Shown here: positions 34,071 through 41,370 of the stretch, piece after piece | Numbering within the stretch: position 1 is the stretch's first letter | How the letters are laid out: each line of letters opens with the position of its first letter | Origin: Collinsella sp. TF06-26 | Lineage (GTDB): Bacteria; Actinomycetota; Coriobacteriia; Coriobacteriales; Coriobacteriaceae | Assembly: GCF_002232035.1 (NCBI RefSeq) | Contig: NZ_NKXR01000016.1 | Coordinates: 1-41,433 of the forward strand | Direction of reading: 5' to 3' | Length of the DNA: 41,433 bases | The notes under the pieces: generated by a model | What the model saw: the letters and a program-made list of their open reading frames with translations, nothing else | What the model was told of the DNA's origin: nothing | Databases searched by the model: none | Translations under genes and position numbers: made by a program

Positions 34071-34718
34071 ATGGGTTTCATTAACTTTATCGCCGAGCTG
34101 CTCAAGGACCCGCGCACCGCGATCGCCAGTTGGATCGCCGCCGGCCCGCTTATGGCCTACGGCTGCGTGTTCCTAATTATCTTTATCGAGACGGGCGTGG
34201 TGTTCTTCCCGTTCCTTCCCGGCGATTCGCTGCTGTTCGCTTCGGGCTTCTTTGCCCACAACGGCGGCTTTAACATCGTGGCCCTGTTGGCCGTCGCATG
34301 GACGGCCGCCATCTTGGGCGACCAGTGCAACTTTATGATCGGCCATTTCTTTGGCCGAAAGATCATCGCCTCGGGCAAGGTCAAGGCCATGACGCCCGAG
34401 CGCATTAAAAAGTCCGAGGACTTCCTTGACAAGTGGGGCCACCTGGCCATCTTCCTGGGTCGCTTCTTCCCGTTTATCCGCACCTTTGTGCCCTTCATCG
34501 CCGGTATGGGCGGCATGCACTGGCGCAACTTTGTCATCTATAACGTGCTGGGCGGTATCACCTGGTCGACGGTCTTTACACTGCTGGGCTATTTCTTTGG
34601 CGGCATTCCCTTTGTGCAGGAGCACTTTGAGCTGCTGATCGTGGGCATTGTTGCCGTGTCGATTATTCCGACCGTGGTCGGTTTGGTTAAGGCAAAGCTG
34701 GGCAAAAAGAACGCGTAG
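34071..34718 (+). CDS. DedA-family membrane protein
   Basis: A 215-residue integral membrane protein of the DedA/SNARE-associated family, members of which act in lipid-carrier flipping and membrane homeostasis. FPFLPGDSLLFASG and the GRFFPFIRTFVPFIAGMGGM motif with its key arginines are present. The ATG at 34071 has GAGAGG upstream. Single gene closed by a terminator. Confidence 0.92.
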   Translation: MGFINFIAELLKDPRTAIASWIAAGPLMAYGCVFLIIFIETGVVFFPFLPGDSLLFASGFFAHNGGFNIVALLAVAWTAAILGDQCNFMIGHFFGRKIIASGKVKAMTPERIKKSEDFLDKWGHLAIFLGRFFPFIRTFVPFIAGMGGMHWRNFVIYNVLGGITWSTVFTLLGYFFGGIPFVQEHFELLIVGIVAVSIIPTVVGLVKAKLGKKNA

Positions 34719-34746
34719 CTCGAGCCGGCGCACAAATCGTGTCGTT

Positions 34747-34780
34747 GAGGCCCGTCACCGTTTACGGTGGCGGGCCTCTC
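34747..34780 (+). terminator. Terminator of the DedA gene
   Basis: A perfect 14-bp stem (34747-34760 with 34765-34778) with a TTTA loop, 28 bases after the stop codon. Only a short T/C tail follows. Confidence 0.75.
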
Positions 34781-34802
34781 TAGCTTCGGTCAAATGAAAA
34801 TA

Positions 34803-34818
34803 CTTTAGTTAGTTAAAG
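34803..34818 (+). promoter_or_regulatory. Candidate operator upstream of ilvE
   Basis: CTTTA-N6-TAAAG. Read in reverse complement it matches the palindrome before the amino-acid importer (4173-4192) at all but a few positions. A TACAAT -10-like hexamer follows at 34849-34854. Confidence 0.5.
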
Positions 34819-34848
34819 AAAAACGTTTTATCCGATGCGTGTGCGGAG

Positions 34849-34854
34849 TACAAT
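34849..34854 (+). promoter_or_regulatory. -10-like hexamer of the ilvE promoter
   Basis: TACAAT preceded by GAG, the same GAGTACAAT as upstream of glmS. The -35 at 17 bases (TTTTAT) is weak. A 153-base leader follows with no run of branched-chain codons and no recognisable T-box. Confidence 0.4.
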
Positions 34855-35007
34855 CTCGTGCATGCGAATCGACGTGTCATCGGCTTCGATGTCGTCCGCG
34901 TGTCCCGTCCGGCTCTACGCTCCGGGCGTGTGACGTTGCGACGCGGTCGGCCCCGGTCCTTGCGTGCGGGTTCGCGAGTATGCAACTGTGTATGTAAGGA
35001 GCGACAT

Positions 35008-36060
35008 ATGACTGTCGAGAAGAAGGATATCGATTGGGGTAGCCTCGGCTTTGGCTACATGAAGACCGATTACAGCTACGAGGCTCATTGGAAGGATGGC
35101 GAGTGGGACGAGGGTGGCCTGACCACCGACCACACCCTGCATGTCTCCGAGTGCGGTGGTATCTTCCACTACTGCCAGGAGGTCTTTGAGGGCCTGAAGG
35201 CCTACACCGCCGAGGACGGCAGCATCGTCTGTTTCCGTCCCGACATGAACGCTGAGCGTATGTACAACTCTGCGCAGCGCCTCGAGATGCCCCCGTTCCC
35301 CAAGGACAAGTTTGTCGAGGCCGTCAAGCAGGTCGTCTCTGCCAATGCCGCATGGGTTCCGCCCTTCGGCTCTGGCGCAACCCTGTATGTGCGTCCGTTT
35401 ATGATCGGCTCCGGTGACGTAATCGGCGTGGCTCCCGCTCCTGAGTACACGTTCCGCATTCTCGTGACCCCGGTCGGTCCGTACTTTAAGGGCGGCCTTA
35501 AGCCCGTCAAGCTGCGCGTTTCCGAGTACGACCGCGCCGCACCGCACGGCACCGGCAACATCAAGGCCGGCCTCAACTACGCCATGTCCCTGAAGCCCAC
35601 GATGGAGGCTCACCGCGAGGGTTATGCCGAGAACCTGTATCTCGACTCCGAGTCCCGCACCTATGTCGAGGAGACCGGTGGCGCTAACGTCCTGTTCGTG
35701 AAGGAGGATGGCACCCTCGTCGTTCCGCAGTCGCACACCGACTCCATCCTGCCCTCCATCACCCGCCGTTCGCTCGTTCAGGTTGCTCAGGACCTGGGCA
35801 TGACCGTCGACCAGCGTCCCGTCGAGTGGGCCGAGGTCAAGGCCGGCACCTTTGTTGAGTGCGGCCTGTGCGGCACCGCTGCCGTTATCTCCCCGGTCGG
35901 CGAGATCGACAACAAGGTCTACGGAGCCGACGAGACCGTGACCTTCCCGGCTGGCTACACCGAGATCGGTCCTGTGATGAAGAAGCTCCGCGAGACCCTG
36001 ACCGGCATCCAATCTGGTGCTGTCGAGGATAAGCACGACTGGGTTTACACCGTCGCGTAA
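35008..36060 (+). CDS. ilvE: Branched-chain amino-acid aminotransferase
   Basis: A 350-residue fold-type IV PLP enzyme, the last step of isoleucine, leucine and valine synthesis or the first of their breakdown. Key stretches are QEVFEGLKAY, the PLP lysine in GTGNIKAGLNYA, VEETGGANV and the C-terminal GTAAVISPVG. The length is that of the BCAT class. The ATG at 35008 follows AAGGAG; the longer frame covers the leader and is not used. A palindrome shared with the amino-acid importer lies upstream, suggesting amino-acid-linked control. Confidence 0.95.
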   Translation: MTVEKKDIDWGSLGFGYMKTDYSYEAHWKDGEWDEGGLTTDHTLHVSECGGIFHYCQEVFEGLKAYTAEDGSIVCFRPDMNAERMYNSAQRLEMPPFPKDKFVEAVKQVVSANAAWVPPFGSGATLYVRPFMIGSGDVIGVAPAPEYTFRILVTPVGPYFKGGLKPVKLRVSEYDRAAPHGTGNIKAGLNYAMSLKPTMEAHREGYAENLYLDSESRTYVEETGGANVLFVKEDGTLVVPQSHTDSILPSITRRSLVQVAQDLGMTVDQRPVEWAEVKAGTFVECGLCGTAAVISPVGEIDNKVYGADETVTFPAGYTEIGPVMKKLRETLTGIQSGAVEDKHDWVYTVA

Positions 36061-36076
36061 GCTGCCATAGCTGTTC

Positions 36077-36201
36077 GGCCCGAGGGCAACCTTCCTTTCC
36101 GGCGCGTCCTCGGACATGCAAGAACCTCCGCAGCGCACTTCGTGCGGCGGAGGTTCTTTCGTCCTGCGGAGTGCGCCGGAAAGGAAGGTTGCCCTCGGGC
36201 C
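36077..36201. repeat. Long perfect inverted repeat with inner hairpin
   Basis: Arms 36077-36105 and 36173-36201 are perfect 29-bp complements. A second 12-bp stem (36120-36131 with 36147-36158) sits inside. Confidence 0.85.
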
Positions 36202-36255
36202 TGCGTTACCTCGGCGCTGCCGTTACGGGCAATATAGATCTGAATGAAAGATGGC

Positions 36256-36285
36256 GCGCGGCCTTTTAGGCCGCGCTTTTGTTTT
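36256..36285 (+). terminator. Intrinsic terminator downstream of ilvE
   Basis: A perfect 8-bp GC stem (36256-36263 with 36269-36276) with a TTTTA loop and a TTTTGTTTT tail. Confidence 0.75.
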
Positions 36286-36314
36286 GCGTCGCGCCATGTG
36301 GGGGTGGTGGCGAC

Positions 36315-36515
36315 GTGCATTTTTGCGAGTATTCTGCAATCGAAGGCTCCTGTATACCGTCGTTCGGGCAAAAATCCGTGCTTGTCGATGCTTTTCGCGA
36401 ATAATAGGCGGTGTTATGGGCTGCTGGGTCTCTGGCTGCAGGGGTATTCGCTATCTAACGCCTCTGCTGCGGAGCCCAAAGCTCTTGGCTGTGCTGAATA
36501 CTCCCAAAAATGCAC
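36315..36515. mobile_element. Candidate MITE-like element with 23-bp inverted ends
   Basis: Ends 36315-36337 and 36493-36515 are inverted repeats with two mismatches, enclosing about 155 non-coding bases. No target-site duplication is clear and no transposase is present. Confidence 0.45.
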
Positions 36516-36546
36516 GGCGCCTTGAGGGGGACCTTCGCGATAAGGG

Positions 36547-36581
36547 AAACCGCCCCGTCGAAGTATGCATTCGACGGGGCG
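36547..36581 (-). terminator. Terminator of lemA
   Basis: A perfect hairpin of about 14-16 bp containing CCGCCCCGTCGAA and its complement lies just past the lemA stop codon, with A/T tails on both sides. Confidence 0.75.
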
Positions 36582-36621
36582 GTTTATGCATATACCCGAT
36601 TAAGGATACGCTGCGGATCTG

Positions 36622-37173
36622 TTAGAACTTGACGGTCGGTGCCTGGCGGGCAGCTTCGGCGGCCTCGAAGCCCTGGCGCTCCTTAAACTGGAAGATGCCG
36701 GCAAAGATAACGGCCGGGAACGTCTGGATGGCGTTGTTGTAGCTAAGCACGCAGTCGTTGTAGCTCTGGCGCGCGTAGCTTACCTTGTTCTCGGTGTCTT
36801 CGAGCGTGGCTTGGAGCTGCGTAAAGTTGGTGTTCGCCTTAAGATCGGGGTAAGCCTCGGCCACGGCGAAGAGCTGGCGCAGGGCGCCGGTCAGCACGTT
36901 GTCGGCTTCCATCTTGGCTTCGGGCGTGGTAGCGCTCACGGCGGCGTTGCGCGCGTTGACCACGGCGGCAAGCGTGTCCTGCTCGTGTTTGGCATAGCCC
37001 TTGACGGTCTCGACTAGGTTAGGGATCAGGTCGTTGCGGCGCTGCAGCTGCGTGTCGATGTTCTGCCAGGCGTTATCAATGCGATTGCGCTTGGTGACCA
37101 TGTTGTTGTAGATGCCGGCGATGGCGCAGACAATCACAACGACAACAACGATACCGATGATGACGGGAATCAT
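36622..37173 (-). CDS. lemA: LemA-family membrane protein
   Basis: A 183-residue protein with an N-terminal membrane helix (residues 2-22, Val/Ile-rich) followed by the helical LemA domain: NRIDNAWQNIDTQLQRRNDLIPNLVETVKG-type sequence, then ARNAAVSATTPEAK and SYNDCVLSYNNAIQTFP. The function of the family is not settled; it is usually near a TPM-domain or protease gene, which is absent here. The ATG at 37173 follows GGAGA. Divergent from a TetR-like gene. Confidence 0.93.
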   Translation of the reverse strand: MIPVIIGIVVVVVIVCAIAGIYNNMVTKRNRIDNAWQNIDTQLQRRNDLIPNLVETVKGYAKHEQDTLAAVVNARNAAVSATTPEAKMEADNVLTGALRQLFAVAEAYPDLKANTNFTQLQATLEDTENKVSYARQSYNDCVLSYNNAIQTFPAVIFAGIFQFKERQGFEAAEAARQAPTVKF

Positions 37174-37385
37174 GGTGTCTCCGTTTCGAATGGCCGCGGC
37201 GTCTTCCGCCGGCTGCCGTTGGTGTAACGCTACTAGTATACCCGCAACCCTTGGCGATACCGAACTTTCCGGTAAGCGTTATGTTTCCACCAAGGTGAGG
37301 CCGTTCGCCAGGGAGTGGGCGATACAGGTGTAAGATATGCGACAGATTAGTGAACGCTGTCTTTTCCTTGAGGAGGGCGATACGT

Positions 37386-37970
37386 ATGGACCTTCGCATC
37401 AAGAAAGCCTATCGGGCCCTGTTCGAGGCCTTTACTGAGCTGCTCGAAGAGCATCGGTTTGAGGACGTGACGGTTGCCATGCTGTGCGACCGCGCTATGA
37501 TTCGTCGGACGACGTTCTACAAGCACTTCCGCGACAAAAACGATTACTTTGCCTTCTATATCGATGAACTCATGTCGGGTCTGCCGCAAAAGCGGGCCGA
37601 TGCGGATGGCGCGGAGGGCGCCGAGGACGTGCGCGCGCTTCGCCACGAAGTGTTCGCCGATGCCATGGATCTGATTCTGGCGCATGAGCAGCTCATGGAT
37701 AACATTTTGGCGAGCAGTATGTCGGGCATGCTGACCAGCATGATTTGCGACCGCATCGCGCGCTCCATACGCGGGCGCGTGATGAGCGCGCTTGACGAGG
37801 ATGCGCTTGCGCCCGTATCGCTCGAGACAACGTCTGAGTTTGTCGCCGGCGGCATTATTCGGCTCTTTACCATGTGGTGGGAATCGGGCCACGTGCTGGA
37901 GCGCCGATCCGAAATCGCCGACGTGGTCGATGCGCTGTTCGAGCGGACCATGACGCCGGTGAGTCACTAA
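37386..37970 (+). CDS. TetR-family transcriptional regulator
   Basis: A 194-residue TetR/AcrR-type regulator. The N-terminal HTH reads FEDVTVAMLCDRAMIRRTTFYKHFRDKND. A helical ligand or dimerisation domain fills the rest. YKHFRDKNDYF followed by a C-terminal domain of this type also fits the DhaS/YcdC-like TetR groups. The ATG at 37386 follows GGAGGG. The stop codon is only three bases from the 3' end of the convergent tRNA-Ser gene. Target genes are not evident; lemA is divergent. Confidence 0.88.
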   Translation: MDLRIKKAYRALFEAFTELLEEHRFEDVTVAMLCDRAMIRRTTFYKHFRDKNDYFAFYIDELMSGLPQKRADADGAEGAEDVRALRHEVFADAMDLILAHEQLMDNILASSMSGMLTSMICDRIARSIRGRVMSALDEDALAPVSLETTSEFVAGGIIRLFTMWWESGHVLERRSEIADVVDALFERTMTPVSH

Positions 37971-37973
37971 GAG

Positions 37974-38063
37974 TGGCGGAGAGAGGGGGATTCGAACCCC
38001 CGGAACGCTCTCGCGCTCAACGGTTTTCAAGACCGCCGCATTCAACCGCTCTGCCATCTCTCC
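37974..38063 (-). tRNA. tRNA-Ser (anticodon UGA)
   Basis: On the minus strand a 90-nt class II tRNA: acceptor GGAGAGA pairs with TCTCTCC, the anticodon loop is CTTGAAA (anticodon TGA), a long variable arm follows, the T loop is GTTCGAATC, and the discriminator G and CCA are encoded. It reads UCA and related serine codons. Confidence 0.96.
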
Positions 38064-38114
38064 GTGAGTCGTAATGATAGCATCGTTTTGAATTTGCAAC
38101 AGGGAAGGCGAACG

Positions 38115-39896
38115 ATGACGAGCACCGAAATCGACGAGAAGTTCATGCGCGAGGCGTTGGCGGAGGCGCGCGCCGCCGCGGCGGTGGGCGAGGTGCCCAT
38201 TGGCGCTGTGGTGGTGCGCGCGGGTGAGATTGTCGCGCGGGCGCATAATCGTCGTGAGCTCGATCAGGACCCTTCGGCGCATGCAGAGTTCGCGGCCCTG
38301 TGCGCTGCCGCTCGGTCGCTCGGTCGCTGGCGCCTTTCCGACTGTACGGTCTACGTGACGCTCGAGCCCTGCTGCATGTGTGCGGGGCTTATGGTTAACG
38401 CGCGCGTAGGACGCTGCGTGTATGGCGCGGCTGATGCCAAGGCGGGCGCTCTGGGTTCGCTGTATGACCTGAATGCCGATTCGCGCCTGAATCATCGGTT
38501 TAACGTGACCGCCGGCGTGCTGGCAGACGAGTGTCGTGAGGTGTTGAGCAGCTATTTTAGTAGGCTGCGTGGCACCGATGGTGCTGGCTGCGGTTGTGGG
38601 GCCGATCTTGAAGCACACGCCGCTCACGCCGCAGCACTTGCAGGTGCCGGTGAGGATACTGACACGGCGGTTGACTTTGGTCCTGCGTGCCGCCGGCCCC
38701 GCCGTGTGCTGCTGGCGATCGACTCCTTTAAGGGTAGCGTGTCGAGTGCGCGGGCAGAGGAGGCCGTTGCCGAAGGCGTGCGCCGCGTTTGGCCCGATGC
38801 CGAGGTGTGCACATTGCTGCTGGCAGATGGTGGCGAGGGGACGCTCGATGCCGTTGCCGCGTGCGGTGGTGAACTTGCGACCTGCGAGGTTGCGGGCCCC
38901 TTGGGCGATCGTGTGCCCGCACGGTTACTGGTTGACGGCGGGCGCGAGTCGGCTGTTATTGAGATGGCCGAGGCGGCGGGTATTGGGTATTCGCCCTGTA
39001 CGGAGTCGGCGGCGTTGGCGGCTTCGACCTATGGCGTGGGCGAGCTCATGCTTCGCGCAGTCCGTGCTGGGGCAAAGACTATCTATATTGGTCTGGGCGG
39101 CAGTGCCACCAACGACGGTGGCGCCGGCATGCTGCAGGCGCTGGGCGCGCGTGTGGTCGATGATCGGGGCTGCGATATCGCCCCCGGTCTTGCAGGCCTT
39201 GAGCAGGTGGCGAGCGTTGATTTGGCGCCAGCGCTTCAGGCTTTGGATGACGCTCGTATCGTTGTGCTTTCGGATGTCGAGAATCCGCTCGTGGGGCGTC
39301 GGGGCGCATTGGCGGTGTTTGGTGGGCAGAAAGGCTTGCCGACGGGTGACGCCGAGGCGCTGAGCAGGTGCGACAGTTGGATGGTCGGCTACGGTCGTCT
39401 GCTCGATACGGCAATTGTCGAGGCTCGGGCCCAGGGGCTGCTGCGCGTGCCCGAGGGTGCACGGACGTTCGGCTCGGTGCTCGGCGTGCCCGGTGCCGGT
39501 GCCGCCGGCGGCCTGGGCGCCGCGCTGCTGGCGCTCGGTGCCGAGTTGCGTTCGGGCGTGGAGACAGTGCTCGATCTCGTGGGGTTTGACGAGCGTGTAC
39601 GCGATGTCGACCTGGTCATAACGGGCGAGGGCAATATGGACGAGCAATCCGCCGCCGGCAAGGCGCCGGTGGGCGTGGCCCGCCGTGCCAAGCGATATGG
39701 CAAGCCGGTTGTTGCCGTCGTGGGCGGTCGTGCCGACAACCTGGATGCGGTGTACGAGCAGGGCATCGACCTTGTCCTGCCGATCTGTCGCAAGCCCGTG
39801 GACCTGGAGCGGGCACTCGATCCGCAAGAAGCCACAGCCAACCTTATCTGCGCCGGCGAGTCAGCCGCACAAGCCTATGACCTCGCTCGCCTCTAA
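38115..39896 (+). CDS. Fusion of tRNA adenosine deaminase (TadA) and glycerate kinase
   Basis: A 593-residue two-enzyme protein. Residues 1-~150 are a complete TadA: HAE (56-58) with the proton-shuttle Glu and PCCMC (85-89) as zinc ligands; it makes inosine at tRNA-Arg position 34. Residues ~155-193 are a Gly/Ala-rich linker containing CGCG. Residues ~196-593 are a full GarK/GlxK-type glycerate kinase: LLAIDSFKGSVSS, LLLADGGEGT, IGLGGSATNDGGAG, GAGAAGGLGAAL and TGEGNMDEQS. The reading frame is continuous, with no ribosome site at the junction. The ATG at 38115 follows AGGGAAGG. TadA is essential in most bacteria, so the fusion should be at least TadA-active. Confidence 0.92.
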   Translation: MTSTEIDEKFMREALAEARAAAAVGEVPIGAVVVRAGEIVARAHNRRELDQDPSAHAEFAALCAAARSLGRWRLSDCTVYVTLEPCCMCAGLMVNARVGRCVYGAADAKAGALGSLYDLNADSRLNHRFNVTAGVLADECREVLSSYFSRLRGTDGAGCGCGADLEAHAAHAAALAGAGEDTDTAVDFGPACRRPRRVLLAIDSFKGSVSSARAEEAVAEGVRRVWPDAEVCTLLLADGGEGTLDAVAACGGELATCEVAGPLGDRVPARLLVDGGRESAVIEMAEAAGIGYSPCTESAALAASTYGVGELMLRAVRAGAKTIYIGLGGSATNDGGAGMLQALGARVVDDRGCDIAPGLAGLEQVASVDLAPALQALDDARIVVLSDVENPLVGRRGALAVFGGQKGLPTGDAEALSRCDSWMVGYGRLLDTAIVEARAQGLLRVPEGARTFGSVLGVPGAGAAGGLGAALLALGAELRSGVETVLDLVGFDERVRDVDLVITGEGNMDEQSAAGKAPVGVARRAKRYGKPVVAVVGGRADNLDAVYEQGIDLVLPICRKPVDLERALDPQEATANLICAGESAAQAYDLARL

Positions 39897-39911
39897 GGCC
39901 TATCTCCCTAT

Positions 39912-39980
39912 AAGTTGCGGTGGAATACGGAGTGTTTTTGCCTTTAAGGGGCCAATTCAGTCCGTATTCCACCGCAACTT
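39912..39980. repeat. Perfect 20-bp inverted repeat
   Basis: Arms 39912-39931 and 39961-39980, loop of 29 bases. It lies directly after the TadA-glycerate kinase gene and may end its transcription. Confidence 0.8.
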
Positions 39981-40046
39981 TGAGAATGGCCATTCGAGGT
40001 TGGCTGCCTTGGGTCTTGGGTCGGACCGTTTGCCACGAAATGCGAC

Positions 40047-40176
40047 CATCTACTACGTTAAGCCGGCCACCCTCGACCATCCCGGAATTTGCAAAAACAA
40101 AACCGCAGGTAGAAAGCTTGCCGATTTTCGAAAAAGTCGGCTATGGTCGACCCCTGCGACCTAAACGTAGTAGATG
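40047..40176. repeat. Nested inverted repeat of 130 bp
   Basis: Outer arms 40047-40059 and 40164-40176 (13 bp, perfect). Inner arms are 40073-40080 and 40143-40150, with a further small hairpin near 40120-40140. Confidence 0.65.
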
Positions 40177-40214
40177 GGCCCTTTTCGTGGCACAGCACCA
40201 GATCAGTCTATTTA

Positions 40215-40288
40215 GGACGGGGCCTCCTTGACTACTTTCGCCACCCTGATGCCCCACCAGTCAAAAAGTAGTCAAAAAAGCCCCGTCC
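40215..40288. repeat. Two-layer inverted repeat next to the ffs promoter
   Basis: Outer arms 40215-40223 and 40280-40288. Inner arms 40228-40238 and 40265-40275 (11 bp). It ends 13 bases before the ffs -35 box. Confidence 0.7.
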
Positions 40289-40301
40289 CAAATTAGCTGT
40301 C

Positions 40302-40330
40302 TTGCCCCATCGGGCGGGAGCGGGTAAGAT
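40302..40330 (+). promoter_or_regulatory. Promoter of the SRP RNA gene
   Basis: TTGCCC (40302-40307) and TAAGAT (40325-40330) are separated by 17 bases. The predicted start at ~40337 agrees with the folded RNA end. Confidence 0.65.
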
Positions 40331-40337
40331 ATACCGA

Positions 40338-40460
40338 GCGCCTAGCGCGTTCGATGGGTTCGGATGACGACATGTTCCGAATCTGGTCAGGTCCGGAAGG
40401 AAGCAGCCATAAGGAGCCTCTGTCGGGCATCCGAATCCATCGAACGCACGGGCGCTTTTT
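40338..40460 (+). ncRNA. ffs: Signal recognition particle RNA (4.5S type)
   Basis: The conserved SRP domain IV is seen as GGTCAGGTCCGGAAGGAAGC with its GGAA tetraloop and asymmetric loop. The flanks around 40350-40370 and 40425-40445 pair into one long helix, giving a small bacterial SRP RNA of about 115 nt ending in a T run (40456-40460). It pairs with Ffh for membrane protein targeting. The order tRNA-Ser, tadA, ffs is common in Gram-positive genomes. Confidence 0.95.
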
Positions 40461-40467
40461 GGTGCCG

Positions 40468-40574
40468 CGGCTACCCGCGAGTGCCGGCAGGGCGCTTGGT
40501 GTCTCGCTGGTCCTCGGCTTCGCCTGCGGGATCGCTCGACTACCAAGCGCCCTGCCGGCACTCGCGGGTAGCCG
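40468..40574. repeat. 33-bp perfect inverted repeat behind ffs
   Basis: Arms 40468-40500 and 40542-40574 are exact complements around a 41-base loop. The arms begin seven bases after the ffs T run. Confidence 0.9.
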
Positions 40575-40712
40575 ACCAAAACCGCCTGAAGGGTTACATT
40601 TATCTGAATAATTTAATCCCGTGCCTTTTGCTGCTCGCTGGCGTTGTCTGGGCATTGATGGCTACGTTGTTCAAGAGGTGGCGGTGCTGTTGCTTGGATT
40701 TTGCAGTTAAAA

Positions 40713-40750
40713 AGGTCCGTTTCCCTGGGTTGGGGAAACGGGCCTCTTTT
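40713..40750. terminator. Bidirectional terminator near the surface-protein gene
   Basis: A 13-bp stem with one mismatch (40713-40725 with 40733-40745), T run on the plus strand and A run on the other side. It probably ends the minus-strand surface-protein gene. Confidence 0.75.
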
Positions 40751-40793
40751 GTCTCTGGGTTTGCGGATTGGCGAAGACAATAACCGCTGGCAG

Positions 40794-41333
40794 CTATTTT
40801 GGGTTCCTGATGCGGCGTGTGGCTGTGGCGGTTATTCCGAGGCCTGCGGCGGCGATTGCTGCGAGTGCGATTGCGCTCGGTGCTGTGTCGCCCGTGTTTG
40901 CGAGCTTGCCGGCGGTCGTATCTGCTTGTTTGCCGCTGCTTGTGCTCGCTTGCTTGATGGAGCTTGGTAGGGCGTCTTTGCCGGTTGCAGGTGAGGCAAC
41001 GGGCGGTGTCGCCTTGGCGGGTTGCGTTGAGCCGGAGGGAGGCGCTGCCTCGGTCGGTTTCGTTATCTCGGGCGAGGCGGCCTTGTCCGCCGCGGCCTTT
41101 GCCTCTTCGTATGCTTTGCAGGCATCGTCATAGGCTATTTGCGCTCTTTTCAAATCGTCGAGGAGCGCATCCCGCTTGGCTGTTTCTCCGTCGAGATGGG
41201 TTTTATTAAACTCCACTTCGCTTTCAAAGAAATAAATCAGGCTTTTATGACTTTCGAGGCGCATTCGGCAGTGCTCAAGCTTATCTTCACAGGAATTTTC
41301 TTGCATTATTGCCTCTGTGATCGCCTCTTGCAA
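40794..41333 (-). CDS. C-terminal part of a coiled-coil, sortase-anchored surface protein
   Basis: 179 residues from a TTG at 41333; the frame is open to 41390 without a better start. The first ~95 residues are heptad-rich and charged, predicted coiled coil. A Pro/Ser/Thr/Ala linker of ~50 residues follows, of the wall-spanning kind. The end is a sorting signal: LANTGD, a hydrophobic stretch and a basic tail RRIRNPK. LANTG differs from LPXTG at the Pro. No good ribosome site precedes the TTG. The true start may lie upstream in another frame (see 41371-41433), which would make this a frameshifted gene. No function beyond surface display can be given. Confidence 0.6.
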   Translation of the reverse strand: MQEAITEAIMQENSCEDKLEHCRMRLESHKSLIYFFESEVEFNKTHLDGETAKRDALLDDLKRAQIAYDDACKAYEEAKAAADKAASPEITKPTEAAPPSGSTQPAKATPPVASPATGKDALPSSIKQASTSSGKQADTTAGKLANTGDTAPSAIALAAIAAAGLGITATATRRIRNPK

Positions 41334-41370
41334 CTGCCGAATAGTTTCGGCAGGAGTCGTGTAGTCGATT

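Larger units (their letters stand above)
36061..36621. other. 561-base gene-free region with repeats and terminators
   Basis: Between ilvE and convergent lemA lie a 125-bp long hairpin (36077-36201), an intrinsic terminator (36256-36285), a 200-bp segment bounded by 23-bp inverted repeats (36315-36515) and a second terminator (36547-36581). Open frames here lack ribosome sites and family likeness; I see no gene. Confidence 0.65.
39897..40337. other. Gene-free region with three inverted repeats before ffs
   Basis: It holds the repeats 39912-39980, 40047-40176 and 40215-40288, then the ffs promoter. I see no coding sequence. Confidence 0.65.
40461..40793. other. Gene-free region after ffs
   Basis: It contains the 33-bp perfect inverted repeat (40468-40574) and a bidirectional terminator (40713-40750). 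A stretch at about 40605-40710 encodes a hydrophobic peptide in one frame but has no start or ribosome site; it may be a gene remnant. Confidence 0.5.

Noticed and set aside
34855-35007. Leader-peptide attenuator or T-box for ilvE
   Set aside because: The leader has no run of Ile/Leu/Val codons, no T-box antiterminator motif and no terminator hairpin before the start.
36244-36625. Small plus-strand coding frames between ilvE and lemA
   Set aside because: They cross a terminator and a MITE-like element, lack ribosome sites and have no family likeness.
40364-40783. Open frame through ffs and its downstream repeat
   Set aside because: It overlaps the SRP RNA and a perfect inverted repeat; only a short hydrophobic stretch near 40610-40690 looks protein-like and it has no start site.
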